Notes: generated by a model from the letters alone, not told the origin. A stretch of DNA of 64,000 bases from Streptomyces calvus (GCF_006782915.1 NZ_VCNP01000058.1:1-64000), one strand, 5' to 3'. Shown: positions 8,003-16,939, counted from the stretch's first letter. A program made the numbers and translations.

Positions 8003-9673
8003 TTGAATCGCGTCCGCACCAACAGTCGTTCCCGCACGCGCACCCGCACCGGGGGGACGGCATCGGGCCGCTCCGGTGGCTCCCGCCGCTCGGCGGGCCA
8101 GGGCTCACGAGGGCCCTCGGGACAGGTCGAATTCGCTCTGCCGGTGACGGTCACCCCGGCCCTGCCCGCCGTGCGGGACTTCGCCGAGCTGCCCCTGCCG
8201 GCCCAGATGCTGGCCGCGCTCGGCCACGAGGGCGTGACGGTGCCGTTCCCGATCCAGGCGGCGACCCTGCCCAACTCCCTGGCCGGCCGCGACGTGCTCG
8301 GCCGCGGCCGCACCGGATCCGGCAAGACCCTCGCCTTCGGGCTCGCGCTGCTGGCCCGTACGGCCGGCCGGCGCGCCGAGCCCCGGCAGCCGCTCGCGCT
8401 GGTCCTCGTGCCGACCCGCGAGCTGGCCCAGCAGGTCACCGACGCGCTCACGCCGTACGCCCGTGCCCTGGGACTGCGGCTGGCGACCGTCGTGGGCGGG
8501 ATGTCGATCGGCAGGCAGGCGGGAACCCTGCGGGGCGGCGCCGAGGTCGTCGTCGCGACGCCCGGCCGGCTCAAGGACCTCATCGACCGCGGGGACTGCC
8601 GGCTGGACGAGGTCGCGATCACCGTCCTCGACGAGGCCGACCAGATGACCGACATGGGCTTCATGCCCCAGGTCACCAGGCTGCTGGACCAGGTACGGGC
8701 CGACGGCCAGCGGATGCTCTTCTCCGCCACGCTCGACCGCAACGTCGACCAGCTGGTCCGCCGCTACCTGACCGACCCGGTGGTCCACTCCGTCGACCCG
8801 TCCGCGGGCGCCGTCACCACGATGGAGCACCACGTGCTCCACGTCGACGACACGGACAAGCGCCGCACGACGACCGAGATCGCGGCACGGGACGGCCGCG
8901 TGATCATGTTCCTGGACACCAAGCACGCGGTGGACAAGCTGACCAAGCACCTGCTGAACAGCGGCGTCCGCGCCGCGGGCCTGCACGGCGGCAAGTCCCA
9001 GCCCCAGCGCACCCGGACCCTCGCCCAGTTCAAGGACGGGCAGGTGACGGTACTGGTGGCGACGAACGTCGCGGCGCGCGGCATCCACGTCGACAACCTC
9101 GACCTGGTCGTCAACGTCGATCCGCCCGGCGACCACAAGGACTACCTGCACCGCGGCGGACGCACGGCCCGCGCCGGCGAGTCCGGCAGCGTCATCACCC
9201 TGGTGACGCGCGACCAGCGCCGCGACATGGCCCGGCTGATGGCGCAGGCGGGGATCACCCCGCGGATCACCCAGGTGCGGCCGGGCGACCCGGAACTGAG
9301 CCGCATCACGGGTGCCCGGACCCCGTCCGGCGTTCCGGTCGTCATCGCCGCGCCCGTCGTGGAACCGCCCCGCCGCGCGGCGTCCGCGCCGTCCCGCGGC
9401 CGCCGCGGACGCACCGGCCAGGGCCGCGCCCGGCAGGCACGCGGCACCCAGGCCCCCACCACCGAGAGCGGTACGGCCCAAGGAGGCCGCAGCCGCACCG
9501 CCGAGGGCCGTACGGTCCAGGGCGGCCGCACGGCCGAGGCCCGCACGGATCGAGGCGGCCGCACCGCCGAGCAGCGCACCGCGCAGCAGCGGACCGGACA
9601 GGGACGGCGGGGCACCGGCGAGACGCCGCGCCGCCGTACCCGCAGGGAGCCGGACGCCGGACGCGCTGCCTGA
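8003..9673 (+). CDS. DEAD-box ATP-dependent RNA helicase
   Basis: 556 residues from a TTG start placed 6 nt after the strong AAGGAAGG site; the protein begins MNRVRTNSRSRTRTRTGG. All core motifs are visible in order: Q motif FPIQAATLP, motif I GRTGSGKT, Ia PTRELAQQ, Ib TPGR, II DEAD (about 8632-8643), III SAT, V ATNVAARGIHV and VI HRGGRTARAG. The last 110 or so residues are an unfolded Arg/Gly/Thr/Ala-rich tail with imperfect GGRTAE-type repeats, expected to bind RNA. It unwinds RNA in ribosome assembly or cold adaptation. The gene order helicase then SCO5918-type protein is conserved in Streptomyces (SCO5920 region, from memory), which supports the assignment. A strong hairpin follows the stop. 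Confidence 0.95.
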   Translation: MNRVRTNSRSRTRTRTGGTASGRSGGSRRSAGQGSRGPSGQVEFALPVTVTPALPAVRDFAELPLPAQMLAALGHEGVTVPFPIQAATLPNSLAGRDVLGRGRTGSGKTLAFGLALLARTAGRRAEPRQPLALVLVPTRELAQQVTDALTPYARALGLRLATVVGGMSIGRQAGTLRGGAEVVVATPGRLKDLIDRGDCRLDEVAITVLDEADQMTDMGFMPQVTRLLDQVRADGQRMLFSATLDRNVDQLVRRYLTDPVVHSVDPSAGAVTTMEHHVLHVDDTDKRRTTTEIAARDGRVIMFLDTKHAVDKLTKHLLNSGVRAAGLHGGKSQPQRTRTLAQFKDGQVTVLVATNVAARGIHVDNLDLVVNVDPPGDHKDYLHRGGRTARAGESGSVITLVTRDQRRDMARLMAQAGITPRITQVRPGDPELSRITGARTPSGVPVVIAAPVVEPPRRAASAPSRGRRGRTGQGRARQARGTQAPTTESGTAQGGRSRTAEGRTVQGGRTAEARTDRGGRTAEQRTAQQRTGQGRRGTGETPRRRTRREPDAGRAA

Positions 9674-9721
9674 GCGCCGCCCCTGCTGCCGGACGTCGAA
9701 CGCGCTGCCTGAGCGCCGCCC
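9649..9721 (+). repeat. 39-bp tandem duplication spanning the helicase stop codon
   Basis: GCCGGACG..CG.ACGCGCTGCCTGAGCGCCGCCC occurs at 9649-9682 and again, with two differences, at 9688-9721 (39-bp period). The TGA stop lies in the first copy, so the second copy is a non-coding echo of the gene end. It suggests a recent slippage duplication. Confidence 0.7.
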
Positions 9722-9766
9722 GCCGGTTCCCGGCCGCCCCGCCCCGCGGACGGCCGGGAACCGGCG
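9721..9766 (+). terminator. Strong hairpin terminator after the helicase
   Basis: CGCCGGTTCCCGGCCG (9721-9736) is perfectly complementary to CGGCCGGGAACCGGCG (9751-9766), a 16-bp stem with a 14-nt loop, 48 nt after the helicase stop. No T-tract follows, which is common for terminators in high-GC actinomycetes. Confidence 0.75.
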
Positions 9767-9956
9767 CAGCCGAACCGGGACACCGCGCCACTCCGTGACG
9801 GCATGACGAGAAAGCGACAGGGCGACATGGCGGTACGGTCGTGACGGCGGCCCCCACCGGACATGGCGCCCCGCGCTCCCGAACCGAGTCCCGGTCCGCC
9901 GCGAACCGCTCACCCACCCGCGTCGGCCCGTCTTCCTTCTCCCCCTGTGAGGCACC

Positions 9957-10274
9957 ATGCGCTGCGTCATCGCCCGCTACCCGTTCGACCTGACCAAGGC
10001 CGGAGTCCTGGAGTCGATGAAGGGCGTCACGCCCGAACCGATCACGGGCGAGTCCGTGACCGTCGGCCGCCGCCGCTACCCCGCCAAGCAGGTGGGACAG
10101 GTCGTCACCCGCCAGGACCGCCGCGACTTCACCAGCGGCGAGGTCGTCCGGGCGATGACCCGCCTCGGCTTCACCTGCCACGCCCACCCGGACGCCGAGC
10201 CGCCGGCGGCTGCCCTCTCCCCGCTCGAGACGGCGTCGGAACTGCTGGGCCACCCGGCCCCCGCGCAGGACTGA
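9957..10274 (+). CDS. SCO5918-family conserved protein
   Basis: 105 residues, MRCVIARYPFDLTKAGVLES..., recognised from memory as the small protein encoded beside the DEAD-box helicase in Streptomyces (SCO5918 family). It contains the conserved segments ITGESVTVGRRRYPAKQVGQVVTRQDRRDF and VVRAMTRLGFTC. No function is established to my knowledge. The link with a helicase and, elsewhere, with cold-shock proteins suggests an RNA-related or stress role. The ATG at 9957 has a GAGGC element upstream. It follows the helicase terminator, so it is probably transcribed separately. Confidence 0.85.
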   Translation: MRCVIARYPFDLTKAGVLESMKGVTPEPITGESVTVGRRRYPAKQVGQVVTRQDRRDFTSGEVVRAMTRLGFTCHAHPDAEPPAAALSPLETASELLGHPAPAQD

Positions 10275-10449
10275 GGAACGGCACCCACCGGCCGACGCGT
10301 CCGCACCAGCCTGCGGACGCCGACGGTGACGCGGACCCTGCGGCCACCGCCGAAGGATCACCGGGCTAGCGTCCTCCCATGGACGTTCCTCGTGCAGTGG
10401 GCCGCCGGCGGCCGTCGCCGGGCGGCGGTGACGTGACCGGGGCCGCGGC

Positions 10450-11217
10450 GTGACGCCGGTGGAGATGCTCGGCGTGTTCGGCGCGGGCATCGCCGCCGGT
10501 GCCATGAACGCCGTCGTCGGCTCGGGCACGCTGGTCACCTTTCCCGTGCTGCTCGCCACCGGGCTGTCCCCGGTCGTCGCGACCGTCTCCAACGCCCTCG
10601 GTCTGATCCCCGGCTCCGTCAGCGGAGCCATCGGCTACCGCAGGGAACTCGCCGGCCAGGGCCGGCGCGTGCGCAGGCTCGGCATCGGCTCGGCGGCGGG
10701 CGGGCTCGCGGGCGCCACGCTGCTGCTGGCCCTGCCCGCCGAGGCGTTCGAGACCATCGTGCCGACGCTGGTGGGACTCGCCCTCGTCCTCGTCGCGTGC
10801 CAGCCCCTGATCAGCGGCAAGCTGCGCGCCCGCGGCCGGTCCGAGAAGCGCCCGGCCCGGCGTGACGGCGGGCTGCCGCTGCTCGCCGGCCTGACCCTCG
10901 CCAGCGTCTACGGCGGCTACTTCGCCGCCGCGCAGGGCATCGTCTACGTCGCCCTGATGGGGCTGCTCCTCGACGAACCGCTGCAGCGCCTCAACGCCGT
11001 CAAGAACGTGCTCGTGGCGATCGTCAACCTGGTCGCCGCGACGTTCTTCCTCTTCGTCGCCGACTTCGACTGGACGGCCGTGGCCCTGCTCGCGGCCGGT
11101 TCCGCGCTGGGAGGCGCGCTCGGCGCGCGGACCGGCCGCAGGTTCCGCCCGGCGGTCCTGCGCGGTCTGGTCGTCGTGATCGGCACCGTCGCCCTCGTCC
11201 AACTGCTGCTCCGCTGA
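10450..11217 (+). CDS. TSUP-family (TauE/SafE-like) membrane permease
   Basis: 255 residues with about eight hydrophobic segments in two halves. The N-terminal motif GVFGAGIAAGAMNAVVGSGTLVTFPVLLATG and the second-half motif YGGYFAAAQGIVYVALMG are typical of the sulfite exporter TauE/SafE family (COG0730), which moves organosulfur or small anions across the membrane; the substrate cannot be told. The GTG at 10450 has no strong ribosome binding site; a possible -10 (TAGCGT, 10367-10372) lies about 80 nt upstream. An intrinsic terminator follows directly. Confidence 0.9.
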   Translation: MTPVEMLGVFGAGIAAGAMNAVVGSGTLVTFPVLLATGLSPVVATVSNALGLIPGSVSGAIGYRRELAGQGRRVRRLGIGSAAGGLAGATLLLALPAEAFETIVPTLVGLALVLVACQPLISGKLRARGRSEKRPARRDGGLPLLAGLTLASVYGGYFAAAQGIVYVALMGLLLDEPLQRLNAVKNVLVAIVNLVAATFFLFVADFDWTAVALLAAGSALGGALGARTGRRFRPAVLRGLVVVIGTVALVQLLLR

Positions 11218-11226
11218 CGGACGGCC

Positions 11227-11246
11227 CGGCCACCGGCCGCGTTTTT
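11227..11246 (+). terminator. Intrinsic terminator after the TSUP permease
   Basis: CGGCC-ACC-GGCCG stem-loop (11227-11239) followed within 2 nt by TTTTT (11242-11246), starting 10 nt after the permease stop. The T-run makes it a classical rho-independent terminator. Confidence 0.75.
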
Positions 11247-11289
11247 GTCGTGCACCTTGCAAACCGGGGTCCGCTCTAGTTCCATCGGC

Positions 11290-11308
11290 GTTAGGAAACT
11301 TTCCTAAC
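11290..11308. promoter_or_regulatory. 19-bp palindromic operator upstream of the GH5 gene
   Basis: GTTAGGAAACTTTCCTAAC, a perfect inverted repeat of two 9-bp arms around one central base, 27 nt before the ATG. It closely resembles the TTAGGAAA/TTTCCTAA palindromes I recall upstream of secreted polysaccharidase genes in Streptomyces, such as the CsnR operator of chitosanase genes. It is placed to block transcription or its elongation. Confidence 0.7.
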
Positions 11309-11335
11309 CATCCAGCACCTGGACGGAGCCCCCCC

Positions 11336-12400
11336 ATGACACCGGCACGCTTCACGCACCGCCCCGCCGCGGCCGCCGCTGCCCTCGCCAGTGCCCTCCT
11401 CCTCGCCCTGACCGCCGCACCCGCGGCCCCCGCCGCGCCGGCCCCCACCCGCGCGGCCGCCACCCCCGTCGCCGCCAACGGGCAGCTCACCGTCTGCGGC
11501 ACCCACCTCTGCAACGAGCACGGCAACCCCGTACAACTGCGCGGCATGAGCACCCACGGCACCCAGTGGTACGCCCGGTGCCTGACCGACGGCTCGCTCG
11601 ACGCCCTCGCCCAGGACTGGGGCGCCGACGTCCTGCGTGTCTCCACCTACGTCCAGGAAGGCGGCTACGAGACCGACCCGGCGCGCTTCACCGACCTCGC
11701 CGACTCCCTGATCCGGCAGGCGAGCGACCGCGGCATGTACGTGATCGTCGACTGGCACATGCTCGACCCCGGCGACCCCCACCACAACCTGGACCGGGCC
11801 CGGACGTTCTTCACCGAGATCGCCCGCCGCCACAAGGACCGCGACAACATCCTCTACGAGATCGCCAACGAGCCCAGCGGGGTCGACTGGCCGCGCATCA
11901 AGAGCTACGCCGAGCAGATCATCCCGGTCGTCCGCGGCATCGACGCCGACGCCCCCGTCCTCGTCGGCACCCGCGCCTGGTCCTCGTTCGGCGTCTCCGA
12001 GGGCGCTGACGAGTCGGAGGTGGTGAACGACCCGGTCGACGCCTCGAACATCATGTACACCTTCCACTTCTACGCCGACTCGCACCGCGACGAGTACCTG
12101 GCCGCGCTCTCCCGCGCCGCGGACCGCCTCCCGGTGTTCGTCACGGAGTTCGGCACCCAGAACTACGCCGGCGAGGGCGACAACGACTTCGCCATGTCCC
12201 AGCGCTACCTCGACCTGATGGCGAGCAAGAAGATCAGCTGGGTCAACTGGAACTTCTCCGACGACCACCGCACCGGCGCCGTCCTCAACCCCGGCACCTG
12301 CGCCGACGGCGGCCCCTGGACGGGCACGTCGTCGCTCAAGCCCGCCGGTGTCTGGATCCGGGACCGGATCAGGACACCGGACGCCTTCCCGGTGGACTGA
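11336..12400 (+). CDS. Secreted endoglucanase (cellulase), GH5
   Basis: 354 residues, beginning with a Sec-type signal peptide (charged MTPARFTHRP, an Ala/Leu-rich core, likely cut in an APAAPAP stretch near residue 35-40). The mature part shows the GH5 subfamily-2 pattern: LTVCGTHLCNEHGNPVQLRGMSTHG, VIVDWHMLDPGDP, acid/base YEIANEP (Glu about 179), HFYA and nucleophile VTEFGT (Glu about 271), then ISWVNWNFSD. It has no carbohydrate-binding module and is only the catalytic domain. It should cleave internal beta-1,4 bonds of cellulose or related glucans outside the cell. A GGACGGAG site precedes the ATG, and a perfect palindrome at 11290 suggests repression until substrate is available. Confidence 0.93.
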   Translation: MTPARFTHRPAAAAAALASALLLALTAAPAAPAAPAPTRAAATPVAANGQLTVCGTHLCNEHGNPVQLRGMSTHGTQWYARCLTDGSLDALAQDWGADVLRVSTYVQEGGYETDPARFTDLADSLIRQASDRGMYVIVDWHMLDPGDPHHNLDRARTFFTEIARRHKDRDNILYEIANEPSGVDWPRIKSYAEQIIPVVRGIDADAPVLVGTRAWSSFGVSEGADESEVVNDPVDASNIMYTFHFYADSHRDEYLAALSRAADRLPVFVTEFGTQNYAGEGDNDFAMSQRYLDLMASKKISWVNWNFSDDHRTGAVLNPGTCADGGPWTGTSSLKPAGVWIRDRIRTPDAFPVD

Positions 12401-12424
12401 CCGCCACCGGCCCCGGCCCGTCCC

Positions 12425-12465
12425 GGCCCGTCCGGTTCCGTCGCGCCGGACGGACCGGACGGGCC
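12425..12465. terminator. Bidirectional terminator between convergent GH5 and SDR genes
   Basis: GGCCCGTCCGG (12425-12435) is perfectly complementary to CCGGACGGGCC (12455-12465). It sits in the 71-nt gap between the GH5 stop (12400) and the SDR stop (12472), where a terminator serving both strands is expected. Confidence 0.7.
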
Positions 12466-12471
12466 GTCCGG

Positions 12472-13266
12472 CTACGGCAGGATCGAGTCCACGTAGCCGC
12501 CGTCGACGCGCAGCGCCCCGCCGGTGGTGGCGGAGGCCTGGTCGGAGCTGAGGTAGACGACCATGTTGGCGACCTCCTCCGGCTCGATCAGCCGTTGCAG
12601 CAGCGACTGCGGCCGGTGCTCGCGCATGAACGCCCGCTGCGCCTCGTCCCACGGCAGTGCGCGGTCCACCAGCTCGTAGACGAAGTCCTCCACACCGCCG
12701 GTGTGCGTCGGGCCGGCGACGACCGAGTTCACCGTGACGCCGGTGCCCGCCGCCTGCTTGGCGAACCCGCGGCTCACGGCGAGCAGCGCCGTCTTGGACA
12801 TCCCGTAGTGGATCATCTCGGCCGGAGTGACGATCGCCGAGTCGCTGGCGATGTACTGCACGCGCCCCCAGCCCCGTTCGGTCATGCCGGGCAGGAAGAG
12901 GCGGGTCAGCCGGACGGCGGACAGGACGTTCACCTCGAAGTAGCGCCGCCACTCCGCGTCGGTGATCTCCAGCGGGTCCGCGGCCCCGAAGACGCCGAGG
13001 TTGTTGACGAGGACGTCCACCCGGGGCAGCGCCTCGGCCACCTGCTCCGCGCCGGCCTCGGTGGTCACGTCCGCGGCGACGGGCACCACCTCGGCGCCGG
13101 GCACCTCCCGTTCGAGCGCGGCGGCGGCTTCCCGTACGCGCTCCGCCGAGCGCCCGTTGACCGCGACCCGCGCGCCCGCCCGCGCCAGCCCGGTGGCGAT
13201 CGCCGCGCCGATGCCCTGGGTGGACCCGGTGACCAGCGCGGTGCGCCCCTTGAGATCGATCTGCAC
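12472..13266 (-). CDS. SDR-family NAD(P)-dependent oxidoreductase
   Basis: 264 residues, classical short-chain dehydrogenase/reductase. The cofactor motif is TGSTQGIG (residues 13-20), with NNLG in place of NNAG at about 88-91. The catalytic residues are Ser 141/143 (ASDSA) and Tyr154/Lys158 (YGMSK), and the C-terminus reads TTGGALRVDGGYVDSILP. NGRS after the second strand favours NADP(H) (inference). The GTG at 13266 is preceded by AAGGAC/GAGGGG; the longer frame starts in the divergent promoter. The substrate is unknown. It is divergent from the PPK2 gene with 166 nt between. Confidence 0.92.
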   Translation of the reverse strand: MQIDLKGRTALVTGSTQGIGAAIATGLARAGARVAVNGRSAERVREAAAALEREVPGAEVVPVAADVTTEAGAEQVAEALPRVDVLVNNLGVFGAADPLEITDAEWRRYFEVNVLSAVRLTRLFLPGMTERGWGRVQYIASDSAIVTPAEMIHYGMSKTALLAVSRGFAKQAAGTGVTVNSVVAGPTHTGGVEDFVYELVDRALPWDEAQRAFMREHRPQSLLQRLIEPEEVANMVVYLSSDQASATTGGALRVDGGYVDSILP

Positions 13267-13432
13267 GTCCTTGCGTCCCCTCTGCTGCGATGGATGGCGC
13301 CGCCGCAATCAGTTGCGTGCGCGCACTACCCGCTTGAGCTTGCTGCTTCCCCGGCCGGAGTCCGTCGAATCATCGTGCCGCGAGTCGTGGGCATACGCTT
13401 TTCGTAGCGCACGTGAGAGGCGGGAGACCGAC

Positions 13433-14440
13433 GTGACGGGCGAGCAAGCGGACGTGCCGGAGAACCGGAAGCCGGCCGAGGAGACGGACACCGCGACGAG
13501 CGGACGCGATCTGCTCGACGGACTGGAGGTGGACGACCGCCGTCCCGAGCGGCCCGTGCTCCTCGACGCCGACGGCACCCCGATCGCGACCTGGCGGGAG
13601 AACCACCCCTACGACCGCAAGATCCGCAGGGCGGAGTACGACCGGACCAAACGCATCCTGCAGATCGAGCTGCTGAAGATGCAGCGGTGGGTGAAGGACA
13701 CCGGCCAGCGGATCGTCGTGGTCTGCGAGGGACGCGACGCGGCCGGCAAGGGCGGCACCATCCAGCGGTTCATGGAACGCCTCAATCCCCGCGGCGCCCG
13801 CGTGGTGGCCCTGGAGAAGCCCACCGAACGCGAGGCGGGGCAGTGGTACTTCCAGCGCTACGTGGCCCATCTGCCGGCCCGGGGCGAGATCGTCTTCTTC
13901 GACCGCTCCTGGTACAACCGCGCCGGTGTGGAGCGGGTCATGGGCTTCTGCACGGACGAGGAGTACCACCAGTTCCTCGAACAGGCACCGATGTTCGAGC
14001 GGTTGCTCACCGACGACGGCATCATGCTGGTGAAGTTCTGGTTCTCCGTGTCCCGGGCCGAGCAGCGCACCCGGTTCGCCATCCGCCAGGTCGACCCGGT
14101 GCGCCGCTGGAAGCTGTCGCCGATGGACATCGCCTCGCTCGACCTCTGGGACGACTACACCACCGCCAAGGTCGAGATGTTCCGGGCGACGGACACCCCG
14201 CACGCGCCGTGGACGGTCGTGAAGAACAACGACAAGCGGCGGGGCCGGCTCGAGGCCATGCGCTCCCTGCTCGACCGCTGCGACTATCCGGCGAAGGACC
14301 ACGCGGCCCTGGGAAAACCGGACCCGCTGATCGTGGGCGCGGCGGACACGCTGCTGGAGGCCGGTGAGGAACCCGCGGCCCTCTCACCGACCCCCCTGGC
14401 AGGCCCCGGCCACGGCCCGGGAAGCCACCCGGGCGACTGA
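13433..14440 (+). CDS. ppk2: Polyphosphate kinase 2 (PPK2)
   Basis: 335 residues. Enzymes of this family transfer phosphate between polyphosphate and nucleotides. The Walker A motif is EGRDAAGKGGTI (about 99-110), Walker B is VFFDRSWYNRAG (about 154-165), and the lid segment is RRWKLSPMD. Also conserved are YFQRYVAHLPARGEIVFFDRSWYNR and KNNDKRRGRLEAMR. An acidic, probably unstructured N-terminal extension of about 55 residues precedes the core, and the last 30 residues are a Pro/Gly-rich tail. The GTG at 13433 has a GGGAG site upstream; the in-frame sequence before it lacks family similarity. It converges on the GH31 gene with only 13 nt between stops. Confidence 0.93.
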   Translation: MTGEQADVPENRKPAEETDTATSGRDLLDGLEVDDRRPERPVLLDADGTPIATWRENHPYDRKIRRAEYDRTKRILQIELLKMQRWVKDTGQRIVVVCEGRDAAGKGGTIQRFMERLNPRGARVVALEKPTEREAGQWYFQRYVAHLPARGEIVFFDRSWYNRAGVERVMGFCTDEEYHQFLEQAPMFERLLTDDGIMLVKFWFSVSRAEQRTRFAIRQVDPVRRWKLSPMDIASLDLWDDYTTAKVEMFRATDTPHAPWTVVKNNDKRRGRLEAMRSLLDRCDYPAKDHAALGKPDPLIVGAADTLLEAGEEPAALSPTPLAGPGHGPGSHPGD

Positions 14441-14453
14441 CCGCCGGCCGCGC

Positions 14454-16724
14454 TCAGCCCAGCGGCACCGTCACCTCGCCCGTCCCCGTCGCCTCCGGCC
14501 CGCCGGGGACGCGCACCGTGAACGGGCGGTCCGTCCCCGACACCGTCACCCGCAGCGCGTCGCCGTCCCGCCGCACCCGGAACGTCGCGGCCGGCAGTCC
14601 CGCGCCGTCCGGCACCGTGACCTCGGCCGTGTGGTCGGGCGCGGCCGAGGGGTGCACGAGCAGGACCGGGGCGTCGAGCCAGTCGCCGTCGGGCCGGGAG
14701 TCGTCGCCGGCCAGCGGCAGCACCGCGCCCTCACGGACGTACAGCGGAAGGCTGTCGTAGCCGTGGTGCTCGGTGCGCCAGGCGGGGCCGGTGACCCGTT
14801 CGCCGCTGAGCAGATGGGTCCAGGTGCCCGCCGGCAGGTAGACCTCCACCTCGCCGTCCTCGCTGAACACCGGCGCGACCAGCAGGTCGGGGCCCAGCAT
14901 GTACTGGCGGTCGAGCGGGCGGCACGCCGGATCGTGCGGGAACTCAAGGACCATGGGCCGCATCACGGGCACGCCCGTGCGGTGCGCCTCGACGGCGGCG
15001 CCGTACAGGTACGGCATCAGACGGTGCTTGAGCAGGGTGAACCGCCGGGCCACGTCGACCGCCTCGTCGCCGAACTCCCACGGCACGCGGTACGACGAGG
15101 AGCCGTGCAGCCGGCTGTGCGAGGACAGCAGGCCGAAGGCGAGCCAGCGCTTGAACACCGACGGGTCGGGCGTGCCCTCGAAGCCGCCGATGTCGTGGCT
15201 CCAGAACCCGAATCCGCTCAGCGACAGCGACAGGCCGCCCCGGAGCGACTCGGCCATCGCCTCGAACGACGACCAGCAGTCACCGCCCCAGTGCACCGGG
15301 AACTGCTGTCCGCCCGCGGTCGCGGAGCGGGCGAACAGCACGGCCTCGCCCTGTCCGCGCTCCTTCTCCAGCAGCTCGAAGACCGTCCGGTTGTACAGCT
15401 GCGTGTAGTAGTTGTGCATCCGCTCCGGGTCGGACCCGTCGTGCCAGACCACGTCCGTGGGCACGCGCTCGCCGAAGTCCGTCTTGAAGCAGTCCACGCC
15501 CTGGTCGAGGAAGGGCTTGAGCTTCGACTGGAACCAGGCGCGGGCGTCCGGGCTGGTGAAGTCGACCAGGCCCATGCCGGCCTGCCACAGGTCCCACTGC
15601 CACACGTCGCCGTTCGGACGGCGCACCAGGTGCCCGAGGGCGGCGGCCTCGTCGAAGAGCGGCGACTTCTGGGCGATGTACGGGTTGATCCAGAGGCTGA
15701 TCCGCAGGCCCTTCTCCTTCAGCCGGGCCAGCATGCCGTCCGGGTCCGGGAAGACGTCCGGGTCCCACTGGAAGTCGCACCACTGGTACTCGCGCATCCA
15801 GAAGCAGTCGAAGTGGAAGACCGACAGCGGGATGCCGCGCTCGGCCATGCCGTCGACGAACGACGTCACCGTCCGCTCGTCGTAGGACGTGGTGAACGAG
15901 GTGCTCAGCCACAGACCGAAGGACCAGGCCGGCGGGAGGGCCGGGCGGCCGGTGAGGGCCGTGTAGCGGGTCAGCACCTCCTTCGGAGTGGGGCCGGCCA
16001 CGACGTAGTACTCCAGCGACTGGTCCTCGACGCTGAACTGCACCTGCCCGACGGACTCGGAGCCGACCTCGAAGGAGACGGCGCCGGGATGGTTGACGAA
16101 GACGCCGTAGCCGCGGGAGGAGAGGTAGAACGGGACGTTCTTGTAGGCCTGCTCGCTGCTGGTGCCGCCGTCGGCCTGCCAGATGTCGACGGTCTGGCCG
16201 TTCTTGACGAACGGGGTGAAGCGCTCGCCCATGCCGTAGATCTGCTCGCCGACGCCCAGTGCCAGCCGGCTCAGCACGTGGTGCGCGCCCTCGCCGGTGG
16301 TGGCGAAGGCGGTGCTCTTCGCGCCGGCGCGGGTGAGCTCCCGCCCGTCCGCGTCGTGGAAGGTGAGCGCGAAGGGCCCGGACCCGTCCAGGCGCAGCGT
16401 CAGCGGACCGCTGGTCAGCTCGGTGACCGTGCCGTCCCGGCGCACCGACCCGGCGCCGCCCGCCTCGCCGGTCAGGGCGAAGTCGGGGCCCGGGCGGACC
16501 TTGCCGGCGTGATGGGTGACGCGCACGCCGATGACGCCCTCGGCGGGGGAGAAGCAGTCGACCGTGAGCAGGGGCGCGTTGAGGGTGTCGCCCCTGCGTG
16601 TCACTTTCTTCACGGCGGCATACCCGGTGAAGCGCTTCGATTCCGAGCGCACCTCACGCAGTTCGGTGGCGTACGCGATCTGGACGCCGTCGCGGATGCG
16701 CCAGAAACCGTCGGTGAATTTCAT
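14454..16724 (-). CDS. Alpha-xylosidase, GH31 (YicI type)
   Basis: 756 residues, full length for the YicI group. The nucleophile Asp416 lies in FKTDFGERVP and the acid/base Asp482 in VHWGGDCW; both fall at the same numbers as in E. coli YicI. The segment MAESLRGGLSLSLSGFGFWSHDIGGFE is also typical. It removes alpha-xylose from the non-reducing end of xyloglucan-derived oligosaccharides such as isoprimeverose, in the cytoplasm (no signal peptide). The ATG at 16724 has a GAGGAAG site. It is divergent from an importer/beta-glucosidase operon, and one copy of the shared 14-bp operator-like sequence lies inside its coding start at 16627-16640. Substrate assignment comes from family and context. 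Confidence 0.93.
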   Translation of the reverse strand: MKFTDGFWRIRDGVQIAYATELREVRSESKRFTGYAAVKKVTRRGDTLNAPLLTVDCFSPAEGVIGVRVTHHAGKVRPGPDFALTGEAGGAGSVRRDGTVTELTSGPLTLRLDGSGPFALTFHDADGRELTRAGAKSTAFATTGEGAHHVLSRLALGVGEQIYGMGERFTPFVKNGQTVDIWQADGGTSSEQAYKNVPFYLSSRGYGVFVNHPGAVSFEVGSESVGQVQFSVEDQSLEYYVVAGPTPKEVLTRYTALTGRPALPPAWSFGLWLSTSFTTSYDERTVTSFVDGMAERGIPLSVFHFDCFWMREYQWCDFQWDPDVFPDPDGMLARLKEKGLRISLWINPYIAQKSPLFDEAAALGHLVRRPNGDVWQWDLWQAGMGLVDFTSPDARAWFQSKLKPFLDQGVDCFKTDFGERVPTDVVWHDGSDPERMHNYYTQLYNRTVFELLEKERGQGEAVLFARSATAGGQQFPVHWGGDCWSSFEAMAESLRGGLSLSLSGFGFWSHDIGGFEGTPDPSVFKRWLAFGLLSSHSRLHGSSSYRVPWEFGDEAVDVARRFTLLKHRLMPYLYGAAVEAHRTGVPVMRPMVLEFPHDPACRPLDRQYMLGPDLLVAPVFSEDGEVEVYLPAGTWTHLLSGERVTGPAWRTEHHGYDSLPLYVREGAVLPLAGDDSRPDGDWLDAPVLLVHPSAAPDHTAEVTVPDGAGLPAATFRVRRDGDALRVTVSGTDRPFTVRVPGGPEATGTGEVTVPLG
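16627..16640. promoter_or_regulatory. Operator-like 14-mer, copy 1 (inside the GH31 5' end)
   Basis: GTGAAGCGCTTCGA, with the 10-bp palindrome GAAGCGCTTC at its core, about 84 nt inside the alpha-xylosidase gene. It is the exact reverse complement of the copy at 16940. The form is that of a LacI-family operator. Confidence 0.55.
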
Positions 16725-16939
16725 GATCTTCCTCGGAGGGGGAGGGCGGACGAGGCGCGGGAGGAAGCCTCTGACCAGGAACTATGACAGGAGCCGCAGA
16801 ACCTGTCACGCCCTGGCGCGAGCAGATCCTATCGTTCGGGGTCTAGCGCGACCGGCTTGCGCTGACGTATTAGTAATCAGGCAAAACAAATTACACCCGG
16901 TGCAGCGCCGCGCAACACCTCGGCAGGAGCCGCCGTAAG

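Noticed and set aside
10379..10435. 18-codon reading frame right after a possible -10 (TAGCGT) before the TSUP gene
   Set aside because: It could be a leaderless mini-gene, but it does not overlap the GTG start at 10450 and nothing in its sequence supports translation.
12962..13432. In-frame extension of the PPK2 gene upstream of 13433
   Set aside because: It overlaps the divergent SDR gene and its promoter and shows no family similarity; the GTG at 13433 has a ribosome binding site.
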